DNA of 11,040 nt from Chloroflexota bacterium (GTDB lineage: Bacteria; Chloroflexota; FW602-bin22; JAMCYS01). The notes below the pieces were generated by a model, which had not been told where the DNA came from, did no database searches, and saw nothing but the letters and a program-made list of their open reading frames with translations. The DNA is taken from the NCBI GenBank assembly GCA_021847625.1, contig JAJZQK010000054.1, positions 1-11,040 of the forward strand, in the 5' to 3' direction. This document shows positions 1 through 5,738 of this stretch, piece by piece; the stretch's first letter is position 1, and every line of letters starts with the position of its first letter. The position numbers were made by a program, and so were the translations under genes.

Positions 1-1063
1 GCAGGTTGCCCAGGTCGTTGCCCAGGTCGGCGTTGTAGCGCTGGACGAAGGTGGGCCAGGCGAAGTCGCCGTCACGGTCGAAGGGCACCTCGCGCAAGAG
101 GTAGTAGCGTAGGGGGTCGGCCCCGAACTCGTCGGCGATGCCGGCCGGGTCGACGACGTTGCCGCGCGACTTGCTCATGCGCTCGCCTTTCTGATAGACG
201 AAGCCGTGGCCGAAGACCTGCTTGGGCAACGGCACCCCGCCCGCCATGAGCATCGCCGGCCAGTAGATGGCGTGGAAGCGGGTGATATCCTTGCCGACCA
301 CGTGCAGGTTGGCCGGCCAGTAGTGGGCGAACATCTCCGGGTTATCGGCATAGCCCACGCCCGTCAGGTAGTTGAGCAGGGCGTCGAACCAGACGTAGAT
401 CACCTGCTGCGGGTCGCCGGGCACCGGGATGCCCCAGCGCATCGAGGCCCGGGAGACGGAGAAGTCCTGTAGGCCGCTCTTGATGAAGTTCACGATCTCG
501 TTGCGGCGAATCTCCGGCTCGATGAACTCGGGGTGCTCCTCGATGTGCTTCAGCAGGCGGTCCTGGTAGGCCGAGAGGCGGAAGAAGTAGTTCTGCTCGC
601 TGATCCACTCTGCCTTCTGGCCGGTGTGGATCGGGCAGCAGCCGTCCACCAGCTCGTCTTCGGCCCGGAAGGCCTCGCACGAGACGCAGTACCACCCCTC
701 GTAGGTGCTTTTGTAGATATCGCCGTTCTGGCGCACCTTCTCGAAGAAGTTCTGGCACGTCTGGCGGTGGCGCTCTTCGGTGGTGCGCACGAAATCGTCG
801 TTGGAGATGTTGAGCTTCTGCCAGACGCTCTGGATCGTCGCCGCCATCTGGTCGACGTAGGCCTGGGGAGGGATCCCCAGCTCGCGTGCCCGGCGCTCGG
901 CGTTGAGGCTGTTCTCGTCGGTGCCCGTCAGGAAGAACACGTCGTAGCCGGTCAGCCGCTTGTAGCGCGCCAGGGCGTCGGTGGCGATCATCTCCAGCGC
1001 GTGGCCGACGTGCGGTAGGGCGTTAACGTAAATGATTGCCGTAGTCAGGTAGAATTTATCCAT
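1..1063 (-). CDS. metG: Methionyl-tRNA synthetase, N-terminal part (cut by window edge)
   Basis: This class I aminoacyl-tRNA synthetase charges tRNA-Met with methionine in the cytoplasm using ATP. The first 354 codons are visible, read without a stop to base 1. The protein starts MDKFYLTTAI. The class I HIGH-type motif is HVGH at residues 18-21 (PHVGHAL), GTDEN is at 47-51, and the KMSKS loop is RMSKS at 295-299. A zinc-knuckle insertion has C126-x2-C129 and CCPIH at 142-146, which suggests the single-knuckle MetG type. GKDITRFHAIYWPA (258-270) and NADLGNDLGNL (344-354) are family signatures at the end of the catalytic core. The anticodon-binding domain lies outside the window. The start is the ATG at 1061-1063, preceded by a modest GGGTGA. 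An AT-rich patch at 1112-1130 may hold the promoter, but I see no clear -35. Identity is certain; the complete length is unknown. Confidence 0.97.
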   Translation of the reverse strand, partial: MDKFYLTTAIIYVNALPHVGHALEMIATDALARYKRLTGYDVFFLTGTDENSLNAERRARELGIPPQAYVDQMAATIQSVWQKLNISNDDFVRTTEERHRQTCQNFFEKVRQNGDIYKSTYEGWYCVSCEAFRAEDELVDGCCPIHTGQKAEWISEQNYFFRLSAYQDRLLKHIEEHPEFIEPEIRRNEIVNFIKSGLQDFSVSRASMRWGIPVPGDPQQVIYVWFDALLNYLTGVGYADNPEMFAHYWPANLHVVGKDITRFHAIYWPAMLMAGGVPLPKQVFGHGFVYQKGERMSKSRGNVVDPAGIADEFGADPLRYYLLREVPFDRDGDFAWPTFVQRYNADLGNDLGNL

Positions 1064-1188
1064 ACATCACCCGTAAACACGATCCTCGGACCATCGACGG
1101 ACGAGGCTCAGGCGTAATAATAACGTAACGGGGCCCGGTTTGCCATAGGGGTAGGCCGGTCGATTGGTCGTCAGTCCGCGAGCGCGGG

Positions 1189-1217
1189 TTGTCAAAATCG
1201 GGCTCCGGCGGTATGCT
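1189..1217 (+). promoter_or_regulatory. Probable sigma70 promoter for the MBL hydrolase/GNAT pair
   Basis: TTGTCA at 1189-1194 and TATGCT at 1212-1217 are 17 bases apart. Transcription would begin near 1224, about 38 bases before the TTG start codon. It lies in the divergent space between metG and the hydrolase. The -35 differs from TTGACA at one position and the -10 from TATAAT at two. Inferred from sequence only. Confidence 0.5.
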
Positions 1218-1261
1218 GGAGAACAGAGGGTGCGTGACATTCGGCGCCTGGAGGTGTCCGT

Positions 1262-1963
1262 TTGGCGATAGAGAAACCCGTCGGCATCAGGCTGGGCACG
1301 GCCAACGCTTACCTGCTCCCTGCTCAGAAAGGGTACGTCCTGATCGACGCGGGGAACGCGGGCCAGCAGGGCAAGCTGTTCGATCTGCTGGAGCGTCATG
1401 GCGTCTCCCCGCGTGAGGTATTCCTCGTCGTCGTCACGCACGTCCACTACGACCACGTGGGCGGCCTGCGGGCCATCGTCGAGCGGAGTTGCGCTCGCGT
1501 GCTGGTGCACGAGGCGGAGGCGGACCTGCTAAGACATGGCAAGGCCTCCCCTGCCGCGGGGGCGACTTTCTACGGCAAGGTCATCAGGGCGGTCGGCTCG
1601 CTGGTGGCGGTCGGCAGGCTTGGCTTCCAACCCTGCCGCCCCGACCTTGTGGTGGCGGGCGACACGCCGCTGCGGGTCCTCGGGCTGGATGGCACGGTTC
1701 TGCACACCCCCGGCCACAGCGCCGGTTCGCTATCGGTGCTTCTCGACAACGGCGACGCCTTCGTCGGCGACCTGTGTATGAACGCTTTCCCGCTGGGACG
1801 GGGCCCGATCTTTCCCCCGTTTGCCGACAGCGCGGAGGCCCTGTATGCCAGTTGGGCGAGGCTGCTCGACGCGGGCGCGCGGCGGATATTCCCCGGGCAC
1901 GGTAAGCCCTTTGCCGCCGAGGTGCTGCGCAAGCGTGTTAAGCAAACGCCTATGCGAGGCTGA
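1262..1963 (+). CDS. Metallo-beta-lactamase-fold hydrolase
   Basis: This 233-residue protein is a single MBL-fold domain of the glyoxalase II-like type, likely a soluble binuclear-zinc hydrolase. The metal-binding motif HxHxDH is THVHYDHVGG, with H60, H62, D64 and H65. The further ligands fit H152 (HTPGHSAGS), D170 (FVGDLCMN) and H213 (FPGHGKPF). The N-terminal strand pair with NAYLL (15-19) and VLIDAG (26-31) is typical. The start is TTG at 1262-1264, chosen because GGAGGTG at 1250-1256 sits at correct spacing and the MAIEKPVG start gives the full first strand. No signal peptide is seen. The next gene starts 4 bases after its stop, so the two are probably co-transcribed. The substrate cannot be told: glyoxalase II, quinolone/lactone hydrolases and thioesterases share these motifs. 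The fold is very secure, the reaction is not. Confidence 0.93.
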   Translation: MAIEKPVGIRLGTANAYLLPAQKGYVLIDAGNAGQQGKLFDLLERHGVSPREVFLVVVTHVHYDHVGGLRAIVERSCARVLVHEAEADLLRHGKASPAAGATFYGKVIRAVGSLVAVGRLGFQPCRPDLVVAGDTPLRVLGLDGTVLHTPGHSAGSLSVLLDNGDAFVGDLCMNAFPLGRGPIFPPFADSAEALYASWARLLDAGARRIFPGHGKPFAAEVLRKRVKQTPMRG

Positions 1964-1967
1964 GCCC

Positions 1968-2567
1968 GTGGCGGAAGGAGCGCATCCCCAGGTCGAGGTG
2001 CCGGAGGAAATCGTGGGCCCGCGGGTGGTAATCCGTCCTCTCCGGACGGACGACGCCCTGGCGATGTGGGAGGCCATCCAAGAATCGCGCGCCCACCTGG
2101 CGCCCTGGCTGTCGTGGGTCGAGAAGTACCATTCCCTCGCCGACGTACGTGAGTACGTGCTGCGGGCGCGGGCCGTCTGGGACCTGCGCGACGACCTGCC
2201 GGCCGGCATCTTCGAGCGAGTCAGCGGGCGCTTCCTGGGCGGTACGGGCCTGCACCGGATCGATTGGGACGAGCGGGCCTTCGAGATCGGCTACTGGCTC
2301 CGGCGCACGGCGACGGGGCACGGCTTCGCCCGCGAGACCGTGCGCCTGCTGACGCAGCTCGCGTTCGACGTCCTGGGGGCGAGCCGGGTGGAGATCCACG
2401 TCGATCCCCGCAACGCGCCCAGCCGGCGGGTAGCCGAGGCCGTCGGCTACGAGCAGAAGGAATCCCCGCCCGCCGGGGGCGAGGGCGACGAGCCCGAGGC
2501 GGTGGTCTATGCGCTTACCCCGGAGGCTTACGGAAGGCTCGCCTGGCGCGAGGTTGATGGTGAATGA
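1968..2567 (+). CDS. GNAT-family N-acetyltransferase (RimJ/RimL type)
   Basis: This protein of 199 residues would transfer an acetyl group from acetyl-CoA to an amino group. It opens with the RimJ/RimL hallmark PRVVIRPLRTDDALAMWEAI (residues 18-37). FEIGYWLRR (105-113) leads into the acetyl-CoA pyrophosphate loop around TATGHGFARETV (114-125), and it ends with VEIHVDPRNAPSRRVAEAVGY (141-161), where the N-x-x-S segment and GY are typical. The frame is open further upstream, inside the hydrolase gene. I chose GTG at 1968-1970 because GAGG at 1956-1959 is 8 bases before it and it follows the hydrolase stop by 4 bases. Proteins of this subgroup acetylate ribosomal-protein N-termini or small amines such as antibiotics or polyamines. 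The target here is unknown. Confidence 0.92.
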   Translation: MAEGAHPQVEVPEEIVGPRVVIRPLRTDDALAMWEAIQESRAHLAPWLSWVEKYHSLADVREYVLRARAVWDLRDDLPAGIFERVSGRFLGGTGLHRIDWDERAFEIGYWLRRTATGHGFARETVRLLTQLAFDVLGASRVEIHVDPRNAPSRRVAEAVGYEQKESPPAGGEGDEPEAVVYALTPEAYGRLAWREVDGE

Positions 2568-2571
2568 ACTT

Positions 2572-2598
2572 GGCCCCTTGGGCAATGCCCAAGGAGCC
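2572..2598. terminator. Hairpin between convergent genes, probable terminator
   Basis: GGCCCCTTGGGCA and TGCCCAAGGAGCC form a 12-of-13 stem around a 1-base centre, starting 4 bases after the acetyltransferase stop. The PspC gene reads toward it from the other side, so it could serve both genes. No strong T-run follows on either strand, so termination activity is inferred from placement. Confidence 0.5.
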
Positions 2599-2627
2599 TA
2601 TTGCTAACCGGCGATGGGAGGACGGGC

Positions 2628-2743
2628 CTAGCGGACCGTCACCCCGCTGACGCCGGCCTTGATTTCCAGGTCGACGCGGTTCGTCGTCGTGCCGTAGTCG
2701 GGCGACTGGTAGTAGCCGCTGTTTCTTTCACTTCCGTTTCCAA
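2628..2743 (-). pseudogene. Frameshifted C-terminal tail of the PspC gene
   Basis: Directly after the PspC stop codon, the frame shifted by one base stays coding-like for 38 codons to a TAG at 2628-2630. It reads LIGNGSERNSGYYQSPDY, then a segment ending TTTNRVDLEIKAGVSGVTVR. The last part looks like a strand of the LiaF/DUF2154-like domains that often follow PspC and LiaI-type membrane segments. The piece has no start codon or ribosome site of its own. Adding one T to the TTAA at the stop (GAT TAA to GAT TTA ATT) joins both parts into one 180-residue protein. It is either a true one-base deletion, a sequencing or assembly error, or, less likely, a programmed frameshift. Confidence 0.7.
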
Positions 2744-3172
2744 TTAATCAAGCCGATGAGTCTGGGTGCGGGTCAACAGGACGACGCCGATACCGATGAT
2801 GATCAAGGGCCACATGTTGTGCCAGCTGAAGATCGCCCACGGCAGGAAGGCGAACAGACCCAGATTGCCGATTAGCAGGATCACGCCGATGCCGGCCAGG
2901 ACGAGGCCGATCAACTGGCGGTCGCGGGTTGCATCCATCGGGCGGCTGATCGAGGGCTCCGACTCGCCCTCCGGGCGGGTCGGCATGATGATCGCCAGGA
3001 CGATGTAGATGAGCGGGCCCGCGGCGGGCGTCAGGGCGAGGAGGACGAACCCCAGCCTGACGAGCACTGGGTCGATGTTCAGGTACTCGCCGATGCCGCC
3101 GGCCACGCCGGCGAGGACGCGATTGCTCCGACTGCGATAGAGTCTGTTTGGGGTGCTGTGGTTCTCTAGCAT
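2744..3172 (-). CDS. PspC-domain membrane protein
   Basis: This 142-residue protein begins with a PspC domain (residues 9-64: LYRSRSNRVLAGVAGGIGEY, then NIDPVLVRLGFVLL and IYIVLAIIMP), a short envelope-stress module with two hydrophobic segments. A charged linker (65-84) follows, then a LiaI/DUF5668-like pair of membrane segments (about 85-103 and 104-135) containing NMWPLIIIGIGVVLL. PspC proteins sit in the cytoplasmic membrane and in other bacteria link membrane stress to the Psp or LiaFSR responses; no partner gene is next to it here. The start ATG (3170-3172) has GGAGGGG 5 bases upstream. The protein ends abruptly at THRLD, while coding-like sequence continues in another frame, so the intact gene was probably about 180 codons. 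Confidence 0.9.
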   Translation of the reverse strand: MLENHSTPNRLYRSRSNRVLAGVAGGIGEYLNIDPVLVRLGFVLLALTPAAGPLIYIVLAIIMPTRPEGESEPSISRPMDATRDRQLIGLVLAGIGVILLIGNLGLFAFLPWAIFSWHNMWPLIIIGIGVVLLTRTQTHRLD

Positions 3173-3242
3173 TTCGACCCCTCCTTCGTAGGTCCCCTAC
3201 TTGTGACTTCTCTCTTGCGCGGGGCCCCTTGGCCTCGCCTTA

Positions 3243-3282
3243 CTGATGTAATTTCACTACTTATACAAAGCGTCCACATCAG
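3243..3282. promoter_or_regulatory. Spaced inverted repeat around an AT-rich patch upstream of PspC
   Basis: CTGATGT (3243-3249) and ACATCAG (3276-3282) are a perfect 7-base inverted repeat with half-sites 33 bases apart, about three helical turns. Between them is the most AT-rich stretch of this spacer, with TATAAG on the minus strand (3265-3260), a possible -10 for the PspC gene. An operator is plausible, but no -35 is obvious. Confidence 0.3.
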
Positions 3283-3321
3283 CCAGGAGGGGGGATTATT
3301 GGCTAGGCAGGGGGCGGGGAT

Positions 3322-3346
3322 GCATCCTGGCCACCTGGCCAGATGC
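3322..3346. repeat. Palindrome with core CTGGCCA-CC-TGGCCAG
   Basis: GCATC-C-TGGCCA pairs with TGGCCA-GATGC, an inverted repeat of about 11 base pairs with one bulged C and a 2-base centre. It lies about 90 bases upstream of the DsrE-like gene. Its core resembles the GGCCACTGGCC repeats at 4034-4052 and 4936-4949, so it may be a dispersed repeat rather than an operator. Confidence 0.5.
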
Positions 3347-3433
3347 GCCTGGTGGCCGCCCGGGGCCGAATAGCCGACCCGACAGGCGTCTGGTAAGATA
3401 AGGGGAGCGAAGGATTTGGCTCGGGAGGTCTCC

Positions 3434-3793
3434 ATGGCAGAAAACGAGAAGAAGCGGCCTCGGCAGGTGTTGGCGCTGACGGCACAGACGCTGGGGCGGG
3501 GTAACGATATGCTAGGCAGCACGCTCGCCGTCAACTTCCTGCGCACCATCGCCTTTCGTGACGAGGTGCCGCGGGTGGTGGTATGCTACAACGAAGGGGT
3601 GAAGCTCGCCGAGCAGGGGTCGGCGGCGGTCCCCATGCTGGAAGCGCTGGCCCAGAAGGGGGCCGACATCATCCTCTGCGGGACGTGCGTGAACTACTTC
3701 GAGATACGCGACCGCTTGGCCGTTGGGCGCATAGGGGATATGCATGGCATCGTGGAGGTGCTGCTAACGGCGGACAGCGTCGTCTACCTATAG
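3434..3793 (+). CDS. DsrE/DsrF-like protein, similar to the YedF C-terminal domain
   Basis: This 119-residue protein has the DsrE fold of sulfur-relay and selenium-metabolism proteins. The order LALTAQTLGRGNDMLGSTLAVNFLRTI, VVVCYNEGVKLAEQGS, LEALAQKGADIILCGTCVNYF, then a C-terminal GIVEVLLTADSVVYL matches the C-terminal domain of YedF. In YedF this domain follows an N-terminal TusA domain, which is missing here. C82 and C85 (CGTC) are at the expected reactive-cysteine site. The start is ATG 3434, because GGGAGG at 3423-3428 lies 5 bases upstream; a longer in-frame start at 3416 has no such site. No selenium or sulfur-relay gene is nearby, so the role is open: persulfide carrier, redox protein or peroxiredoxin-like. 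Soluble, monocistronic by layout. Confidence 0.85.
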   Translation: MAENEKKRPRQVLALTAQTLGRGNDMLGSTLAVNFLRTIAFRDEVPRVVVCYNEGVKLAEQGSAAVPMLEALAQKGADIILCGTCVNYFEIRDRLAVGRIGDMHGIVEVLLTADSVVYL

Positions 3794-3831
3794 GCAGGGC
3801 CCGCGCGGCGCTGAAGCGGCCGCGCTATGTT

Positions 3832-3853
3832 AACAAAGCCCGCTAAAGCGGAC
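3832..3853 (-). terminator. Minus-strand intrinsic terminator
   Basis: Read on the minus strand, GTCCGC-TTTA-GCGGGC forms a six-pair stem (one G-U pair) followed by TTTGTT. It faces transcripts from the lipoprotein gene, though about 230 bases beyond that stop codon. The ending GGGCTTTGT(T) recurs in the hairpin at 7638-7693, and GGGGCTTTGTT ends the one at 3915-3938, which suggests a shared local terminator style. Confidence 0.5.
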
Positions 3854-3914
3854 TGGGGAAAGGTCGGTTGCTTGCCTATCTATGACCTTGCCGGCATTCG
3901 CTCGCCTCGTTCTC

Positions 3915-3938
3915 AGCCCCCTCGAAAGGGGCTTTGTT
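3915..3938 (+). terminator. Plus-strand intrinsic terminator after the DsrE-like gene
   Basis: AGCCCC (3915-3920), a 7-base loop and GGGGCT (3928-3933) lead into TTTGTT. It lies about 120 bases after the DsrE-like stop and is oriented to end transcripts from that side. With the minus-strand hairpin at 3832-3853 it separates two convergent genes. Confidence 0.6.
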
Positions 3939-4033
3939 GGATTAGCCCGCTGCTTCAGCGGCGGGCGGGCGGCCGGGGATAAGCCCCTGCTTACTGCGGA
4001 CACGTGGGCCAGGCCCTTGTGGCCTGACACCCG

Positions 4034-4052
4034 GGCCGGCCACTGGCCGGCC
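4034..4052. repeat. Perfect palindromic repeat GGCCGGCCA-C-TGGCCGGCC
   Basis: A 9-base perfect inverted repeat around one central C. The 14-base part GGCCACTGGCCGGC recurs at 4936-4949 on the other side of the lipoprotein gene. A second hairpin, CAGGCC-CTTGT-GGCCTG, lies just to the left at about 4012-4027. These look like dispersed intergenic palindromes. Confidence 0.6.
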
Positions 4053-4053
4053 T

Positions 4054-4083
4054 CCCTCACCCTTTCCCTCGCCCCGAAGGGGC
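4054..4083. repeat. Dispersed pyrimidine repeat and hairpin at the lipoprotein stop
   Basis: CCCTCACCCTTTCCCTC (4054-4070) is the exact reverse complement of 17 bases at 7804-7820. It is followed by the hairpin GCCCC-GAA-GGGGC (4071-4083), whose last base is part of the lipoprotein gene's TAG (4083-4085). Similar CCCTCACCCT elements are common intergenic repeats in GC-rich genomes. The hairpin has no T-run on either side. Confidence 0.6.
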
Positions 4084-4835
4084 TAGGTGCCGCCGAGGCT
4101 TACGACGTTGACGTCCGGCGGCAGGACAAAGAGGTCGGCGGGGATGCCGCCGGACTTGACGTCCTTGAACTGCACGGTCACCGACCCATCGGGACCGTTC
4201 CCCTCGGCGCGCAGTGGGAAGTTGTTCTCCTTCGCGACCCATATCTTGAGGGTGCTATCCTCGTCCTTCGTCTCGTAGACGATGGCTTCCTTGCCGTTGA
4301 CCTTCTCCGTGCCGACCTGCGTCCCTTTCTTGACCGCCTCGCTTAGCTCGGAGGCCGTGTAGCCCGGCCCTCGGCGCTGCTGTGCCTGCGCGAGCGACAT
4401 CCGCAGGGCCAACTTCTGGTCCGGCAGGTACATATAGGCCACGTCCTGCTCCCCGTCGACGAGCCAGTCGAGTTTCTGCCCTTCGGCCAGCGTCTCTATG
4501 CGCGTCTGCGACTGCGTTTCGTAGGCCTGCGCGGTCTGGTCGGGGGCGTTGGGCATGGCGGTGATCATGGTGTAGGAGATGCCCTCGACCTGGACGGGGG
4601 TCGGCGTCGGGCCACCTGGTGTTGCGGTGGCGGTGGCCGTCGCCGTCGGGGTTGCCGTCGCCTCGGGCGTCGCCGTGGGTGTGGGAGTGCTCGTCGGCAT
4701 GGGCATGGGCGTGGGCGTAGGTGTGGGCGTCGGGGTTTGCGTGAAGATTGGCAGCGCCTCGCTGGGGCAGCCGGTGACGAGCGATGCCAATGCGATCAGA
4801 ATGGCCAGCGTATAGGTTGCCTTCCTGAGGGTCAT
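4083..4835 (-). CDS. LolA-like lipoprotein with a Thr-Pro-rich linker
   Basis: This 250-residue protein has a lipoprotein signal peptide: MTLRKATYTL start, hydrophobic core to residue 20, lipobox LVTG-C23. It is therefore probably anchored by lipid on the outer face of the cytoplasmic membrane. Residues 34-80 are a low-complexity Thr/Pro/Ala linker. Residues 83-250 look like a LolA/LppX-type curved beta-sheet domain: GKEAIVYETKDEDSTLKIWV, then FPLRAEGNG, VTVQFKDVKSGGIPADLFVLP and a final DVNVV. Such domains bind lipids or measure envelope state; the ligand here is unknown. The frame stays open far upstream, but the start is ATG 4833-4835, with GAGGAG 5 bases before it and the signal peptide directly after. 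It is divergent from the coupled ORF and winged-helix gene, which may regulate it. Confidence 0.88.
   Translation of the reverse strand: MTLRKATYTLAILIALASLVTGCPSEALPIFTQTPTPTPTPTPMPMPTSTPTPTATPEATATPTATATATATPGGPTPTPVQVEGISYTMITAMPNAPDQTAQAYETQSQTRIETLAEGQKLDWLVDGEQDVAYMYLPDQKLALRMSLAQAQQRRGPGYTASELSEAVKKGTQVGTEKVNGKEAIVYETKDEDSTLKIWVAKENNFPLRAEGNGPDGSVTVQFKDVKSGGIPADLFVLPPDVNVVSLGGT
4596..4736 (-). repeat. Low-complexity Thr-Pro coding repeat
   Basis: This stretch codes residues 34-80 of the lipoprotein, made of TP, TAT and PMPMP units in near-tandem repeats. Hexanucleotide-like units (for example ACGCCC and ACGGCG families on the minus strand) make it prone to length change by slippage. 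It acts as a flexible spacer, and its Thr content makes it a possible glycosylation site. Confidence 0.85.
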
Positions 4836-4880
4836 CTTGTCTCCTCGGGACCTTAGTTGCGCGATCAGGTTCTCATCCGG

Positions 4881-4909
4881 TCGATACTCGGATAATTCAA
4901 TGCTACCAA
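4881..4909 (-). promoter_or_regulatory. Possible promoter of the lipoprotein gene
   Basis: On the minus strand TTGGTA (4909-4904) and TATCGA (4886-4881) are 17 bases apart and 45 bases or more upstream of the lipoprotein ATG. The -35 matches TTGACA at 4 of 6 and the -10 matches TATAAT at 4 of 6 positions. A weak call, based on spacing and position. Confidence 0.3.
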
Positions 4910-4935
4910 CGAGAGCGATTGATCTGCAAACGGCG

Positions 4936-4949
4936 GGCCACTGGCCGGC
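4936..4949. repeat. Second copy of the GGCCACTGGCCGGC palindrome
   Basis: These 14 bases match part of the palindrome at 4034-4052. The palindromic core is GGCCA-C-TGGCC with partial extension. It lies between the divergent lipoprotein and winged-helix promoters, about 33 bases upstream of the plus-strand -35 box. Confidence 0.5.
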
Positions 4950-4981
4950 GGTGGACAGGTTGATTTGCCTACCCAATCCTC

Positions 4982-5010
4982 TTGACAGCGCTAGGCGCGG
5001 GCGGTACAAT
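4982..5010 (+). promoter_or_regulatory. Near-consensus sigma70 promoter
   Basis: TTGACA (4982-4987, perfect) and TACAAT (5005-5010, one mismatch) are exactly 17 bases apart. It is the best promoter in the window. Transcription should start near 5017, about 42 bases before the 30-codon ORF, and would cover the winged-helix gene. Confidence 0.85.
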
Positions 5011-5058
5011 GCACGCAGACAAGTCTGTAAGGGAAACCGGTTTGTGGGTGGCGAGAAG

Positions 5059-5151
5059 ATGGTAGCAATGGAGCAGCGGCGGGAGATCGAGCGGGCGCTG
5101 CGGCGGACGCGCCCACCGGACGGGGAAGAGGCGGAGGACCTGGGCCCATGA
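5059..5151 (+). CDS. 30-residue ORF translationally coupled to the winged-helix gene
   Basis: The ORF codes MVAMEQRREIERALRRTR, then a short acidic tail ending DLGP. Its TGA overlaps the ATG of the next gene (ATGA, 5148-5151), a classic coupling arrangement. Nearly all third codon positions are G or C, as in true genes of this window. The ribosome site is weak (GGGTGG at 5046-5051, 7 bases before ATG 5059); ATG 5068 is an alternative. The first half would form a charged helix. It follows the strong promoter by about 42 bases, so it is certainly in the transcript if that promoter works. It could be a small partner protein, a leader that sets regulator translation, or just a transcript-leading ORF. 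I do not recognise a family. Confidence 0.5.
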   Translation: MVAMEQRREIERALRRTRPPDGEEAEDLGP

Positions 5152-5507
5152 GCGCCGACGGCAAGCGAAAGGCGACCGCCAGCCGGGGCTCGGAGCTGGG
5201 CGAGGGCTACCGCGACCTCGCGCACGTCGACCGCATCGTCCACGAGCCCTCGCGGCTGATCATCATGGCCCTCCTCTTCCCGCTCGAGCACGCCGATTTC
5301 CTCTTCTTGCTGCACGAGACGGGGCTGACCAAGGGAAATCTGTCGGCCCACCTGTCCAGGCTGGAGGAGGCCGGCTACGTGGCGATCGAGAAGACCTTCC
5401 GGGGGAAGGTGCCGCAGACGATTTGCCACCTGACGGAGGACGGGCGGACCGCCTTTCGGGACTACCGCGAGCGTCTGAAGCGCGCGGTGGAGAGTATGCC
5501 GGAATAG
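5148..5507 (+). CDS. Winged-helix transcriptional regulator (HTH_34-like)
   Basis: This 119-residue protein is a single winged-helix DNA-binding domain of the ArsR/MarR-like group with pattern HVDRIVHEPSRLIIMALLF (26-44), FLFLLHETGLTKGNLSAHLS (51-70), RLEEAGYVAIEKTFRGKVPQ (71-90), then TICHLTEDGRTAF. The segment LTKGNLSAHLSRLEEAGYV is the recognition helix, and the wing is EKTFRGKVPQT. This fits Pfam HTH_34, often found next to ABC-2 exporter genes. No sensor domain or metal-binding cysteine pair is seen, so the signal is unknown. The start ATG 5148 has GGAGG at 5133-5137 and overlaps the stop of the short ORF. It likely controls its own promoter, the ABC pair downstream and perhaps the divergent lipoprotein. 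Confidence 0.9.
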   Translation: MSADGKRKATASRGSELGEGYRDLAHVDRIVHEPSRLIIMALLFPLEHADFLFLLHETGLTKGNLSAHLSRLEEAGYVAIEKTFRGKVPQTICHLTEDGRTAFRDYRERLKRAVESMPE

Positions 5508-5587
5508 GCGTTCCCGGCGCCGTAGTAGGGCCTTGTTGCTTCCGCAAGGCCAGTCGGCCGCGACGTCGGCTACCGCCTAGACGTGGG

Positions 5588-5610
5588 AGTGATGAGTGAT
5601 GAGTGATGAG
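5588..5610 (+). repeat. Three tandem AGTGATG heptamers
   Basis: AGTGATG occurs three times in a row (5588-5594, 5595-5601, 5602-5608), followed by AG. Two tandem copies of the same heptamer lie just after the ABC permease stop at 7533-7546, so the repeat flanks the ABC gene pair. Confidence 0.9.
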
Positions 5611-5653
5611 CCGGTCTTGTCATCCCTACGGAAAGGCGGCCCATCCAACGTAG

Positions 5654-5738
5654 GGGTGGACGGCTCTGTCCACCCGGGCGAACCCGCCCCAGCGGGTTCG
5701 GTCCTACACGTAGCAGGTCAACCCCTGCTTTTGCGGGG
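5654..5738. repeat. Cluster of three hairpins
   Basis: GGGTGGAC/GTCCACCC (5654-5661, 5668-5675) has a 6-base loop. CGAACCCGC-CCCA-GCGGGTTCG (5679-5700) is perfect with a 4-base loop. CCCCTGC-TTTT-GCGGGG (5722-5738) has one bulge, and resembles the hairpin at 7897-7916. A run of unlike palindromes with no T-tract suggests dispersed repeat elements rather than terminators. Confidence 0.7.

Noticed and set aside
206..1018. Plus-strand ORFs of 88 and 161 residues and a minus-strand ORF of 138 residues over metG
   Set aside because: They overlap the clear MetRS reading frame with HVGH, RMSKS and zinc motifs, and their translations resemble nothing.
4083..5429. A 448-residue minus-strand ORF with the lipoprotein as its C-terminal half
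   Set aside because: Its upstream half runs over the opposite-strand winged-helix gene and promoter. A lipoprotein signal peptide and a strong GAGGAG site mark ATG 4835 as the true start.
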